This document shows, in pieces, positions 6,798 to 14,382 of a stretch of DNA of 36,751 nucleotides. Numbering within the stretch: the stretch's first letter is position 1; every line of letters begins with the position of its first letter. The stretch covers positions 1 through 36,751 of the forward strand of contig JACDEI010000049.1 in assembly GCA_013816485.1 (NCBI GenBank), in the 5' to 3' direction. The position numbers and the translations under genes were made by a program. The notes beneath the pieces were generated by a model. That model saw nothing but the letters and a program-made list of their open reading frames with translations, had not been told where the DNA came from and searched no databases. Source of the stretch: Planctomycetota bacterium (GTDB lineage: Bacteria; Planctomycetota; UBA11346).

Positions 6798-9206
6798 ATG
6801 CCCGTCCCCCAGCATCGTGGTCGTCGTGGCATGGTTGCCACCCTGGCTGTGCTTGGACTCGTCAGCACGGCCCTGGGCGGTGAGGCGGGTACGCAGGGGG
6901 CCGGGGTCGCCGGGCCCTTGGTGTCGGACGAGGTCACACGCGCCAACGCGCTCGCAGCGGCCGGTCATCGCGACGAAGCCATCGCTCTGCTCGAACTGCA
7001 CGTCACCACCACGCCGCGCGACGCCATAGCGAAACAGACCCTGCTGTCGCTGCGCATCAGCGCGATGGAGGACGAGATCCGTCGCATCCTTGGCGAACAG
7101 GCCAAGGCCAAGGAACTGATCATCGGCGATCCCGATTACGAATCAGCGCGCGCGCGTGCCGACGCGGCGGTGGCGAAGCGCCTGGACATCGCGGAATATT
7201 ACGCGCACAACCGCAAGTACGCGGAAGCGGCGATGGTATGCAACGCCATCCTCAAGGACTACCCGCATCATCCGGCGGCGCTCAAGCTCAAGTACCGCAT
7301 CCTCACCGAGATGGTCGAGCGTGAACGCGCCGAACTGCTGAAGGACCGCGCACTGCGGCGTGAAGACGCGATCAACGATGTGCGCGATGATTCGGTGATG
7401 CCCGGTGAGCTGCCGAAATCGAAGCGCACGATCTTTGTCTTCGACGAGGACGTCGCCGAGATCGACCGTGCGGCCTTGCAGAAGCGGCTCCAGCAGCGTG
7501 TCGACCTGATTTACGACGGCACCAATGGCACCAAGAGCGCCCAGGTGCGCGAAGTACTCCAACCGTTGTTCGCCATCGCTGGCATCAACTACGTCATCCT
7601 CGACAGCGCCCTTGGCACCGAGACCCTGACCATCCATCTGGTCCATGAGACCATCGAGACCGCGCTCGCGACTATCTCGAAGCTGGTGAACATCCGCTAC
7701 AATTACGCCGGTGGCACGGTGTTCATCTCCAGCGCTACCAGCGATGTGCTGGTGACCGAGATCATCCGCGTGCATTCCGGTCTGACCGACGTGGTGAGCG
7801 AACCCCAGCTTGGTGCCAATGATTTCGGTGGCGGCCAGCAGGGCGGTCAAGGTGGCCAGGGCGGTCAGATGAACGCCGGTGGCGGTGGCGGACTGTTCGG
7901 CGGCGGCGGCCAGGGCGGCCAGGGCGGCCAGCAGGGCGCTGCGCAGGAGTTCGTCTCCGACCTCGAACGTTTCCTCGAACAGGTCCCCGACATCGTCGTC
8001 GGGTGGCCGGCCGAAGGGAAGATCTACCTCGACAAGAAATCCAACACCGTCTACGTGCGCTCGACGCCACACACCATCCAGGAAGTGAAACGCCTGCTGC
8101 AAGCGCTCGACTACAACAGCACGCAGGTGCTGATCGAGGCGCGTTTCATCGAAGTGAGCGATGCGGGCGCCAAGGAACTGGGCGTCGACTGGGCCGCCAA
8201 GGGTTCGGGTGGCGACACTTTCGTTGGGGCACCCAACAACAGCCTTAATCCTCCGACCCAGGCCGATGCACTCGCCGACACCGGGGCGCTGCTGGGATCG
8301 GGATTCGGCAACATCTCCGGCATCGCGCCAGCCGGTGCGGGCGGCTTGTTCGCCCAGGTCCTGGTGGCACCAAACGACTACCTGCGTTTTAAAGCGCAGA
8401 TCTCCGCGCTCGAACAGAACGGCAAGGCCGACACCCTGTCGGAACCGAAGATCCTGACGCTCAACAACGCCGTGGGCGTGATCGAAGTGCGCAAGGACAT
8501 CTCCTACGTCTCCAGCTACCAGAACGCCGGCACCAACAATCAGCCAGCCTATCCAAACGATCCGAACAACGGCAACAACATCAATCCTGGGTACAACTAC
8601 TCGACCGCCACGCTGGTCCCGCAGTTCACCAAGGATTATGAAGGGATCTCGCTCAAGGTCCGCCCGTCGGTTGCACGCAACAGCGACATTATCACCCTGG
8701 GCATCACGCCGACGGTGCGCGAGTTGGTCAAGGCACCGGCGAATTTCGCCTTCTCGAATGCTGGCAGCAGCAACAGCGAAGCACCGATCACCAACAACGT
8801 TCAATCACCGCCCGAGTTCGATACCCGTCGCCTGGTCACCGCACTGCACGTGAAGAATGGCGGCACGGTGATCCTGGGTGGTCTCTCGCGTGAGAAGGAA
8901 CAGAGCAACACTACTGGTGTACCGTTCCTCTCGCGCGTGCCGGTAATCGGCAGCCTGTTCCGGCGTGACAGCAAGAAGAGCCAGCGCAGCAACCTGATGA
9001 TCTTCGTCACCGCGCACATCATCGACCCCGAGGGCGCGAAGCAGGGTGATGACGTCAAGCATTTGCGCGATACCGCTCGTGTGCTGCTGCCGTCCGAAGT
9101 CGAAGCGGCTGAGCGCGCGTCGGAAGAGGCTGCGGCAAAGCCCGCGGCGATCGCACCCAAACAGCAGGATACCGGACCCATCTGGCGGCGGGATCGCCGA
9201 CGCTGA
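6798..9206 (+). CDS. Secretin (PilQ/GspD family, Amuc_1098-like)
   Basis: Outer-membrane secretin of 802 aa forming the ring channel for a type IV pilus or type II secretion-like system. A signal peptide (1-28) is followed by a TPR-like helical region (45-190), which is extra relative to textbook PilQ. A small periplasmic domain (about 245-310), a 42-residue Gly/Gln-rich insert (339-380) and an N1-type domain (385-440) come next. The secretin core runs about 445-745 and ends in the hallmark VPFLSRVPVIGSLFR (708-722) and SNLMIFVTAHII. The ATG at 6798 has GGAGG four bases before it. This TPR plus secretin layout resembles Akkermansia Amuc_1098, and the downstream genes fit the same locus type. 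The stop overlaps the next start (TGATG), indicating translational coupling. It opens the operon. Confidence 0.92.
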   Translation: MPVPQHRGRRGMVATLAVLGLVSTALGGEAGTQGAGVAGPLVSDEVTRANALAAAGHRDEAIALLELHVTTTPRDAIAKQTLLSLRISAMEDEIRRILGEQAKAKELIIGDPDYESARARADAAVAKRLDIAEYYAHNRKYAEAAMVCNAILKDYPHHPAALKLKYRILTEMVERERAELLKDRALRREDAINDVRDDSVMPGELPKSKRTIFVFDEDVAEIDRAALQKRLQQRVDLIYDGTNGTKSAQVREVLQPLFAIAGINYVILDSALGTETLTIHLVHETIETALATISKLVNIRYNYAGGTVFISSATSDVLVTEIIRVHSGLTDVVSEPQLGANDFGGGQQGGQGGQGGQMNAGGGGGLFGGGGQGGQGGQQGAAQEFVSDLERFLEQVPDIVVGWPAEGKIYLDKKSNTVYVRSTPHTIQEVKRLLQALDYNSTQVLIEARFIEVSDAGAKELGVDWAAKGSGGDTFVGAPNNSLNPPTQADALADTGALLGSGFGNISGIAPAGAGGLFAQVLVAPNDYLRFKAQISALEQNGKADTLSEPKILTLNNAVGVIEVRKDISYVSSYQNAGTNNQPAYPNDPNNGNNINPGYNYSTATLVPQFTKDYEGISLKVRPSVARNSDIITLGITPTVRELVKAPANFAFSNAGSSNSEAPITNNVQSPPEFDTRRLVTALHVKNGGTVILGGLSREKEQSNTTGVPFLSRVPVIGSLFRRDSKKSQRSNLMIFVTAHIIDPEGAKQGDDVKHLRDTARVLLPSEVEAAERASEEAAAKPAAIAPKQQDTGPIWRRDRRR

Positions 9207-11422
9207 TGGCACGTACGGCCGTCGGTCTCGACCTCGGTCATCACACGGTGCGCGCCGTGGCGCTGCGCCGTGATGGACGTTCGTTCGCCATCACCGGTTT
9301 CGGCGAGGTGCCTCGGCGCGGCGCGGACGGTCAGCCGCGTCCGTTGGCGCAGGTGGTCGCCGAACTGAGGAAGCTCGTACCGCTCGGTCCATCGCCGTGT
9401 GTTGCGCATGGCGATCTCACCACCCTGGTGAAATACGTCGGCACCATTCCGTTGCCCCCGGATCGTCTCCAGCGTCTGCTGCGTCTGGAGCTCCTGCAGA
9501 CGATCGAGGCCACCGAACTGGCCGCCGACAGCTTCCCGGTGCCGTTCGCCAGCGATGAGATTATCCACTGCTGCGTGCTGACCCAGCCCGCCAGTGCGCA
9601 CGAGGCGTTGATCAACCTCGCCAAGGTCGGCATCGAACCGTCGTCGCTGCACGTGGCGCAGGCCGCAGTGTTCAATGCCACGGTGCCGCTGCCGCCGGTG
9701 CAGGACGATGATCTGGCGTTGCTGGTCGACATCGGTGCGACCAGCACCAACGTCGCCCTGTTCGGCGACCGGCGCCTGCTGGCATGCCGTCAGTTGCCGA
9801 TCGGTGGTGACACCTTCTCTGCCGCAGTGGATGGCGGGGGTGGTGAGGGTCCAGCGACGGCGACGATCGAACTGAAACTCAGATCCGGCGCGGGCATGAC
9901 TTCGGCGTTTGCTCCGCAGGTTGTTCGCGCGACTCCGGCAGCCCCAGCGATTCCGCCAGCAAGCGGCACACCCGATCTCGGTGTCCTGGAACTGGACGAT
10001 GGCGCGGAGTCGGCACCTCCCGTAGTCGACAGCAAAGGCGTGGTCGACACCAGCGGCGTGGTCGACACCAGCGGCCTGGAATTGGACGATGATCATCCCA
10101 GCGGTGCTCCTGGCCGGTCGATCGGCTCGTTGACGGCATCGCCGGGTAACGGCTTCACTCTGCCGGACCCGGCGTCAGCCGCGCAGGCCTCGGCGGGAAC
10201 CACCACCCGTCTCCCGCTCGACGCAGCCCCTGAATCCACCGTGGTCCCCGCCGGCTTTCCCGCCGGTCATGCCACGCAGCAGATGGCCGCCGTCACACTC
10301 GGCCCCGAGCTGACGCGCGTGGCGGAGAATCTCTACGCTCAGCTCGCCAGCTCGCTTGCGTGGTTCCGCACGCAGATCCATGCGCGGCAGCTCACGGTGA
10401 AGAAGGTGCTGCTCACCGGCGGTGGCTCCGGCCAACGCGGTCTGGACGCGTACCTCCAGCGCCGTTTCAACCTGCCGGTCTCACGTTTCGATCCCTGCGA
10501 TGGACTCACCGGCAAGACGCCCGAACGGCCCTACGAATACGCCACCGCCATCGGCTTGGCGATCGCTGCGGCGGACTCCATCCCAGGAACCTGCCGACTC
10601 GACCTCACGCCGGATGGTGTCCTGCGCAAACGCCTGTGGCGGACGCGACTGGCATGGCCCTACGTCGCGGCGGCGTGCCTGGTGTTGTCCGCGGTGTTGG
10701 CGGGCTGGACCATGCTGAGCAATCAAGCGGTGGCGCAGGCCAACCTCGAGACCTTCGCCGCGTTCCAGCAACGGCATGACGAGTTGAAGGCGCGCCTCGA
10801 TGCGCTCGACAAAGAACGTGACGGCCTGTCGGAGGATCTGCGCTCGATTGCCGGACGCCTGTATGCCGGTCGTGACCTGCTCTACACCGTGCGCGCGCTC
10901 AAGGAGCAGACCAAGAACTCCCCCGAGTTGTGGATCACCGGCCTGGAGACCGTCGACATCGCCGGCGAAGGCGAAGTCAGCGACACCAAGGCCGCCACCG
11001 CGGTACGTGGGTTGACCGCTGGTCGTCCGCGGTCGTCGACCGACAAGAAGAACGTCCGTCGGGATACCGCGATCGATCGCGGCGCGGTCGATGTCGAAGG
11101 GCTGGTCAAGTTCGACGACAAAAAAACCGACGTGGAGATGAACCGCTTCTTCGATGACTACAACGTCGCCATCGCCAAGTGGCAGGCGGGCAAGGATGCC
11201 GCGCCGCTGTTTCGCGATGACAAGGTCTTGACGCACCTGCTCGAACCCAAGGACATGAGCAAGCCGACCACTGGGCGCACGCGCAGCCGCACGACCAGCA
11301 GTAAAGAGGAAGGCCGCTTCCCCTTCAAAATCCGCTTCTTCTTCCAGCCGACCCAACTGAGCGACATCACCGCCAATGGTCCGGTGACGATGGCTCCACG
11401 CCCAGTAGAGGCGCAGCCATGA
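9206..11422 (+). CDS. PilM-PilN fusion protein
   Basis: Fusion of 738 aa. Residues 1-455 form a PilM-like actin fold: nucleotide loops at DLGHHT (9-14), DIGATS (175-180) and GGGSG (405-409). Residues 209-360 are a Pro/Ala/Gly-rich insertion inside the fold, with acidic LELDD motifs (261-265, 291-295) and an 18-bp tandem repeat in the DNA. From 463 the chain looks like PilN: a short CRLDLTPDG segment resembling the INLLP motif that docks PilN onto PilM, a membrane helix (484-504), a coiled coil (510-550) and a periplasmic domain ending in a beta-rich stretch (705-714). In known systems PilM and PilN are separate proteins bound through exactly this motif; here they are one chain. The start shares one base with the secretin stop; the end overlaps the next gene by four bases. 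Confidence 0.85.
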   Translation: MARTAVGLDLGHHTVRAVALRRDGRSFAITGFGEVPRRGADGQPRPLAQVVAELRKLVPLGPSPCVAHGDLTTLVKYVGTIPLPPDRLQRLLRLELLQTIEATELAADSFPVPFASDEIIHCCVLTQPASAHEALINLAKVGIEPSSLHVAQAAVFNATVPLPPVQDDDLALLVDIGATSTNVALFGDRRLLACRQLPIGGDTFSAAVDGGGGEGPATATIELKLRSGAGMTSAFAPQVVRATPAAPAIPPASGTPDLGVLELDDGAESAPPVVDSKGVVDTSGVVDTSGLELDDDHPSGAPGRSIGSLTASPGNGFTLPDPASAAQASAGTTTRLPLDAAPESTVVPAGFPAGHATQQMAAVTLGPELTRVAENLYAQLASSLAWFRTQIHARQLTVKKVLLTGGGSGQRGLDAYLQRRFNLPVSRFDPCDGLTGKTPERPYEYATAIGLAIAAADSIPGTCRLDLTPDGVLRKRLWRTRLAWPYVAAACLVLSAVLAGWTMLSNQAVAQANLETFAAFQQRHDELKARLDALDKERDGLSEDLRSIAGRLYAGRDLLYTVRALKEQTKNSPELWITGLETVDIAGEGEVSDTKAATAVRGLTAGRPRSSTDKKNVRRDTAIDRGAVDVEGLVKFDDKKTDVEMNRFFDDYNVAIAKWQAGKDAAPLFRDDKVLTHLLEPKDMSKPTTGRTRSRTTSSKEEGRFPFKIRFFFQPTQLSDITANGPVTMAPRPVEAQP
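10019..10072 (+). repeat. 18-bp in-frame tandem repeat
   Basis: Two exact copies of an 18-bp unit (10037-10054, 10055-10072) encoding GVVDTS follow a degenerate copy (10019-10036). It lies in the low-complexity insertion of the PilM-PilN gene and keeps the frame. Confidence 0.75.
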
Positions 11423-12300
11423 TGCCCGACGTGAAGAAGGAGGAGCAGACCGGCTGGCTGGTGCTCGCTGGCTCTGCCGTGGTGATCCTGATCGTGCTGT
11501 GGCTCATCAGCGATGGCGGCGAACTGGCCGAGGCGGCCGAGCAGGCGAACGCCGCGTTGTCGGTTGGCGGGCGTGAGGACATGGCGGTGCATGTCGAGCG
11601 GCAGGTCGAGGCCAATGGCGAACTACGCAAGACCATTGAAGCGCTCAAGAGCCAGACCGATTTCGTCCTCGCCGATGAATTCGCCATTGCGGCAACCGAG
11701 CGTCAGCCCGGCTATTTCTTCAAACGCAAGTTCGTCGAGGTGCGCGAACGCCTGCGCGACAAGGCAGAGAGAAGCAAAATCGCTTATGACCAGAATATCG
11801 GCTTCGGTGCCGATCCGGCGGTACCGCCGGACGAGCAGGCGCCGTACCTGCTGACCATGCTGCAATTGACGGAAAAAATCGTCGGGATCGCCTTCGACAG
11901 CGAACGTCCGCTGGAATCCCTCAGCGTCAGCCATGGTCCGGCGATCGACACCGGGCCCGAAACCCGTCCGGCGCTGGTGCGCGAATATCCCCTCAAGCTC
12001 GAAGTGCGTGGCGGGCTCAAGGATATCCTCGGCATCCTGCATCGCATCAGCCAGAGCCATCCGCCGGGCAAGGATGGCAAACGGAGCGATTTTCCCCTGA
12101 TCCTGCGCGGCTTTTCGATCACCAGCGAGAACGCCACGCCGAAGGACGATATCCAACAACTTGCAGCGGTGTTCGATCTCGCCGCCATGCGGTTCATCAG
12201 CGAAGAGGAACGTGCGCAAGACCCGTTGGCCTTCCAACCGGTCGGTGGCGGTACGCGTGGTTCGAGTTCAGGAAGGCCGGTATTCCATGCGCGGCCCTGA
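11419..12300 (+). CDS. PilO-like inner-membrane pilus-assembly protein (Amuc_1100-type)
   Basis: Bitopic protein of 293 aa: a short cytoplasmic tail, one membrane helix (about 12-30), a helical coiled-coil-like region (35-80) and a periplasmic alpha/beta domain rich in YPLKLEVRGGLKDIL-type strands. This is the layout of PilO/GspM, which pairs with PilN through periplasmic coiled coils and ferredoxin-like domains. The position right after PilM-PilN and before a PilP-like gene supports this. The equivalent slot in Akkermansia holds Amuc_1100; similarity here is by layout and context, not alignment. The start overlaps the previous stop by four bases (ATGA); a second ATG follows directly, so the exact first residue is uncertain. 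It overlaps the next gene by 14 bases. Confidence 0.72.
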   Translation: MMPDVKKEEQTGWLVLAGSAVVILIVLWLISDGGELAEAAEQANAALSVGGREDMAVHVERQVEANGELRKTIEALKSQTDFVLADEFAIAATERQPGYFFKRKFVEVRERLRDKAERSKIAYDQNIGFGADPAVPPDEQAPYLLTMLQLTEKIVGIAFDSERPLESLSVSHGPAIDTGPETRPALVREYPLKLEVRGGLKDILGILHRISQSHPPGKDGKRSDFPLILRGFSITSENATPKDDIQQLAAVFDLAAMRFISEEERAQDPLAFQPVGGGTRGSSSGRPVFHARP

Positions 12301-13126
12301 TCTGCAACCGCTTGCCGCCGGTGGGGCCGCATTGGTGCTGGTTGCCAGCCTGAGCTGGTGGCTGTTCAGCACGCCGGAGCTGGCCGATCCTGGTCAACCG
12401 ACTTGGAAGGGTGCGGACATTGTGCGGGTGCAGGCCGCGGTGCCGGAGATCGCGCTCTTCGACCATTTCTACGTCAACCACGACAACCCGTTCGTGCCGC
12501 ACGCCCAGCGGCTCGCCGAGCGTGGGGTCTACGATCCACGTACCCGTCCGGTGGCGGTGCCGCCGCCGCGTCCGCTGCAGATCCCGCCGCCCAAACCGCC
12601 GGTCGTGGTGAAGGAGCCGGAGAAACCGCAGCTCGTCCTACCCAAGCTCACCAAGGCACCGAGCAGCGCACCCGTGCCGTACGGCTTGCTGGTCAGCGAT
12701 GGCGAAGAGGTCGTGATCGTGCGCATGCCCGGTGCCAACGAGCCGATGAACCTCAAACCCGGCGGTCAGATCGGTGGCTGGACGCTGCTGTCGATCGACA
12801 GCGGCAACCTCGCGACGTTCCTTGATCCGCAGGGCATCGAACATCGTTTTGCCATCGGCCAGGGTGATCTGGTGGTGGCGCAGGATGCGAGCGGCACGCC
12901 AGTGCCGGGCAAGAACGCCGCCGCTGGCGATAAGAATTCCGGCACCCGGGGCATGCCGCCCAAAGCTCTGCCTGGTCCGGTCACACGTCCACCGGGTGTC
13001 GACGGACCGATCCCCCGCCCGCCGCCGCGCGAGGAACGTCCTCGTCGTGAACGCAAGCCGGATGGTCAGGACAAGACGACCGCGCCCCAACCGCCCCCCA
13101 ATCAGCCACCGCCGCCTAAGAAGTGA
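12287..13126 (+). CDS. PilP/GspC-like protein with proline-rich linkers
   Basis: Protein of 279 aa with an N-terminal membrane helix (about 8-26), a periplasmic stretch, a proline-rich linker (about 84-115), and a compact beta domain (about 128-205). In that domain short strands alternate with Gly turns (NLKPGGQIGGWTL, FAIGQGDLV), as in the homology-region domain of PilP and GspC that contacts the secretin. A second Pro/Arg/Lys-rich tail fills 225-279. The ATG at 12287 is preceded by GGAAGG about ten bases away and lies inside the PilO-like gene; the longer open frame from 12161 is shadow. As last gene of the secretin operon it most likely links the inner-membrane PilMN-O complex to the secretin. 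No motor ATPase, platform protein or pilin follows. Confidence 0.7.
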   Translation: MRGPDLQPLAAGGAALVLVASLSWWLFSTPELADPGQPTWKGADIVRVQAAVPEIALFDHFYVNHDNPFVPHAQRLAERGVYDPRTRPVAVPPPRPLQIPPPKPPVVVKEPEKPQLVLPKLTKAPSSAPVPYGLLVSDGEEVVIVRMPGANEPMNLKPGGQIGGWTLLSIDSGNLATFLDPQGIEHRFAIGQGDLVVAQDASGTPVPGKNAAAGDKNSGTRGMPPKALPGPVTRPPGVDGPIPRPPPREERPRRERKPDGQDKTTAPQPPPNQPPPPKK

Positions 13127-13150
13127 GCTTGGCTCCGGCGGCAGAAATTC

Positions 13151-13195
13151 TGTTCACGGCCTAGATTTTCAGGGCCTAGATGTTCACGGCATAGA
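13151..13195. repeat. Three 15-bp tandem units after the pil operon
   Basis: Three imperfect 15-base units (13151-13165, 13166-13180, 13181-13195), each ending in TAGA, fill the gap between the PilP-like gene and the convergent dehydrogenase. Units differ at one to three positions. No terminator is visible nearby. Confidence 0.7.
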
Positions 13196-13221
13196 TACGG
13201 AGAACGGTGCGACGGCGTAGT

Positions 13222-14184
13222 TCAGGCCACCTGATTGCGCGGTTTTCCTGTGCTGAATGCCGCGAGATTGCCGACCACCTCGGCGACCAGCCGTGTACGC
13301 GCTTCGATCGTGCCCCAGGCGATGTGCGGAGTCACCACCACGCGTGACGACCACGCTGGTGCCGGATCCAACAGGGGATGTCCCGCGGCTGGTGGTTCCT
13401 TGCTCAGCACATCGATACCAAGGCCGCCGAGCTGTCCGCTCGCCAAGGCCAGCACTACGGCAGTTTCATCAAGGAGCGGACCACGTCCCGTATTGATCAG
13501 TAATGCGCCGCATTTGAGCTCAGCGAAGAACGCCGCGTTCACCAAGCCCTGTGTCGCCGGTGTCAGCGGACAATGCAGGCTGACCACATCCGCTTGCGCT
13601 AGCGCTTGGGCGAGCGGCATCCGTCCTGGTGTTGCTGAGCCCGGCACTGCGGCGGGAATTACCCGCATGCCGAAGGCTCCGGCCATACGTGCCAGCGCGC
13701 CGCCGATGGCGCCCATGCCGACGATCACCAAGGTCTTGCCAGCGAGCTCGACGAGCGGCTTGGTGAAAAAACAAAAGTCCGGGCATGCCGCCCAGTCACC
13801 AGTCTTCACGCGCGACGAATGTCCCGCGACGTCAGTGGTGAGGTGCAGCACCAACGCCATCACCAACTGCGCCACTGATTCGGTCGAGTACCCAGGAACG
13901 TTGGTCACCACCACGCCGTGTTGTTTTGCGGCAGCCAGATCTACCACATTCGTACCGGTCGCCATCACGCCGATGTAGCGGAGTCCGTTCGCCGCGAGTG
14001 TCGCGATGGCCTCGGCATTCACGATCGCCTTGTTGGTCAGCACCACCTCGGCACCGCGTACGCGCTCAATCACCTGCGACACCGGCGTGCGAGGGAAAAC
14101 CTGCACTGCACCGAGCCCCTCCAACGCCTGCCAGCAGTCAGCGCCCTGATCGGTAGTGAAGCTGTCGAGCACGACGATGCGCAT
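13222..14184 (-). CDS. D-2-hydroxyacid dehydrogenase (glycerate dehydrogenase-like)
   Basis: NAD(P)-dependent oxidoreductase of 320 aa from the D-isomer-specific 2-hydroxyacid dehydrogenase family; the closest look is to glycerate dehydrogenase/hydroxypyruvate reductase. The Rossmann GMGAIGG is at 156-162 and the catalytic trio is present: Arg234 (NTGRGPLLDE), Glu263 (SKEPP) and His287 (TPHIAW). Substrate-side residues cannot fix the substrate, so lactate-type or phosphoglycerate-type activity is not excluded, though the ACT domain of PHGDH is absent. The ATG has GGAG six bases upstream. It runs in the same direction as gatCA but is separated from gatA by a repeat-filled gap, so shared transcription is doubtful. 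Confidence 0.88.
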   Translation of the reverse strand: MRIVVLDSFTTDQGADCWQALEGLGAVQVFPRTPVSQVIERVRGAEVVLTNKAIVNAEAIATLAANGLRYIGVMATGTNVVDLAAAKQHGVVVTNVPGYSTESVAQLVMALVLHLTTDVAGHSSRVKTGDWAACPDFCFFTKPLVELAGKTLVIVGMGAIGGALARMAGAFGMRVIPAAVPGSATPGRMPLAQALAQADVVSLHCPLTPATQGLVNAAFFAELKCGALLINTGRGPLLDETAVVLALASGQLGGLGIDVLSKEPPAAGHPLLDPAPAWSSRVVVTPHIAWGTIEARTRLVAEVVGNLAAFSTGKPRNQVA

Positions 14185-14214
14185 GGTGGACTCCGGAAGA
14201 GGAGAGATGAGCTA

Positions 14215-14369
14215 GCCGCAGAGACGCAGAGGCCGGAGGAGGGCCGCAGAGTGGACAGGAAGGATGACCTTCACCAGTACCTATGAGGGTAGCATCAGAC
14301 GATGCGGTAGACCGCGGACGATCTGAACTCGTCTCTGCGGCCCTCCTCTAACCTCTGCGTCTCTGCGGC
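14215..14369. repeat. 37-bp inverted repeat pair (CGCAGAGA type)
   Basis: Arms 14215-14251 and 14333-14369 are complementary at 34 of 37 positions, with an 81-base spacer. Each arm contains near-tandem 8-base units of the CGCAGAGA kind. The whole 198-base space between the dehydrogenase and gatA genes is essentially this element. Similar CGCAGAGACGCAGAG motifs are, from memory, common intergenic repeats in several environmental phyla. Confidence 0.8.
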
Positions 14370-14382
14370 AAATGCCTTCAAC

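Noticed and set aside
7143..8804. 553-codon minus-strand open frame
   Set aside because: Lies opposite the secretin, whose plus-strand motifs are unambiguous.
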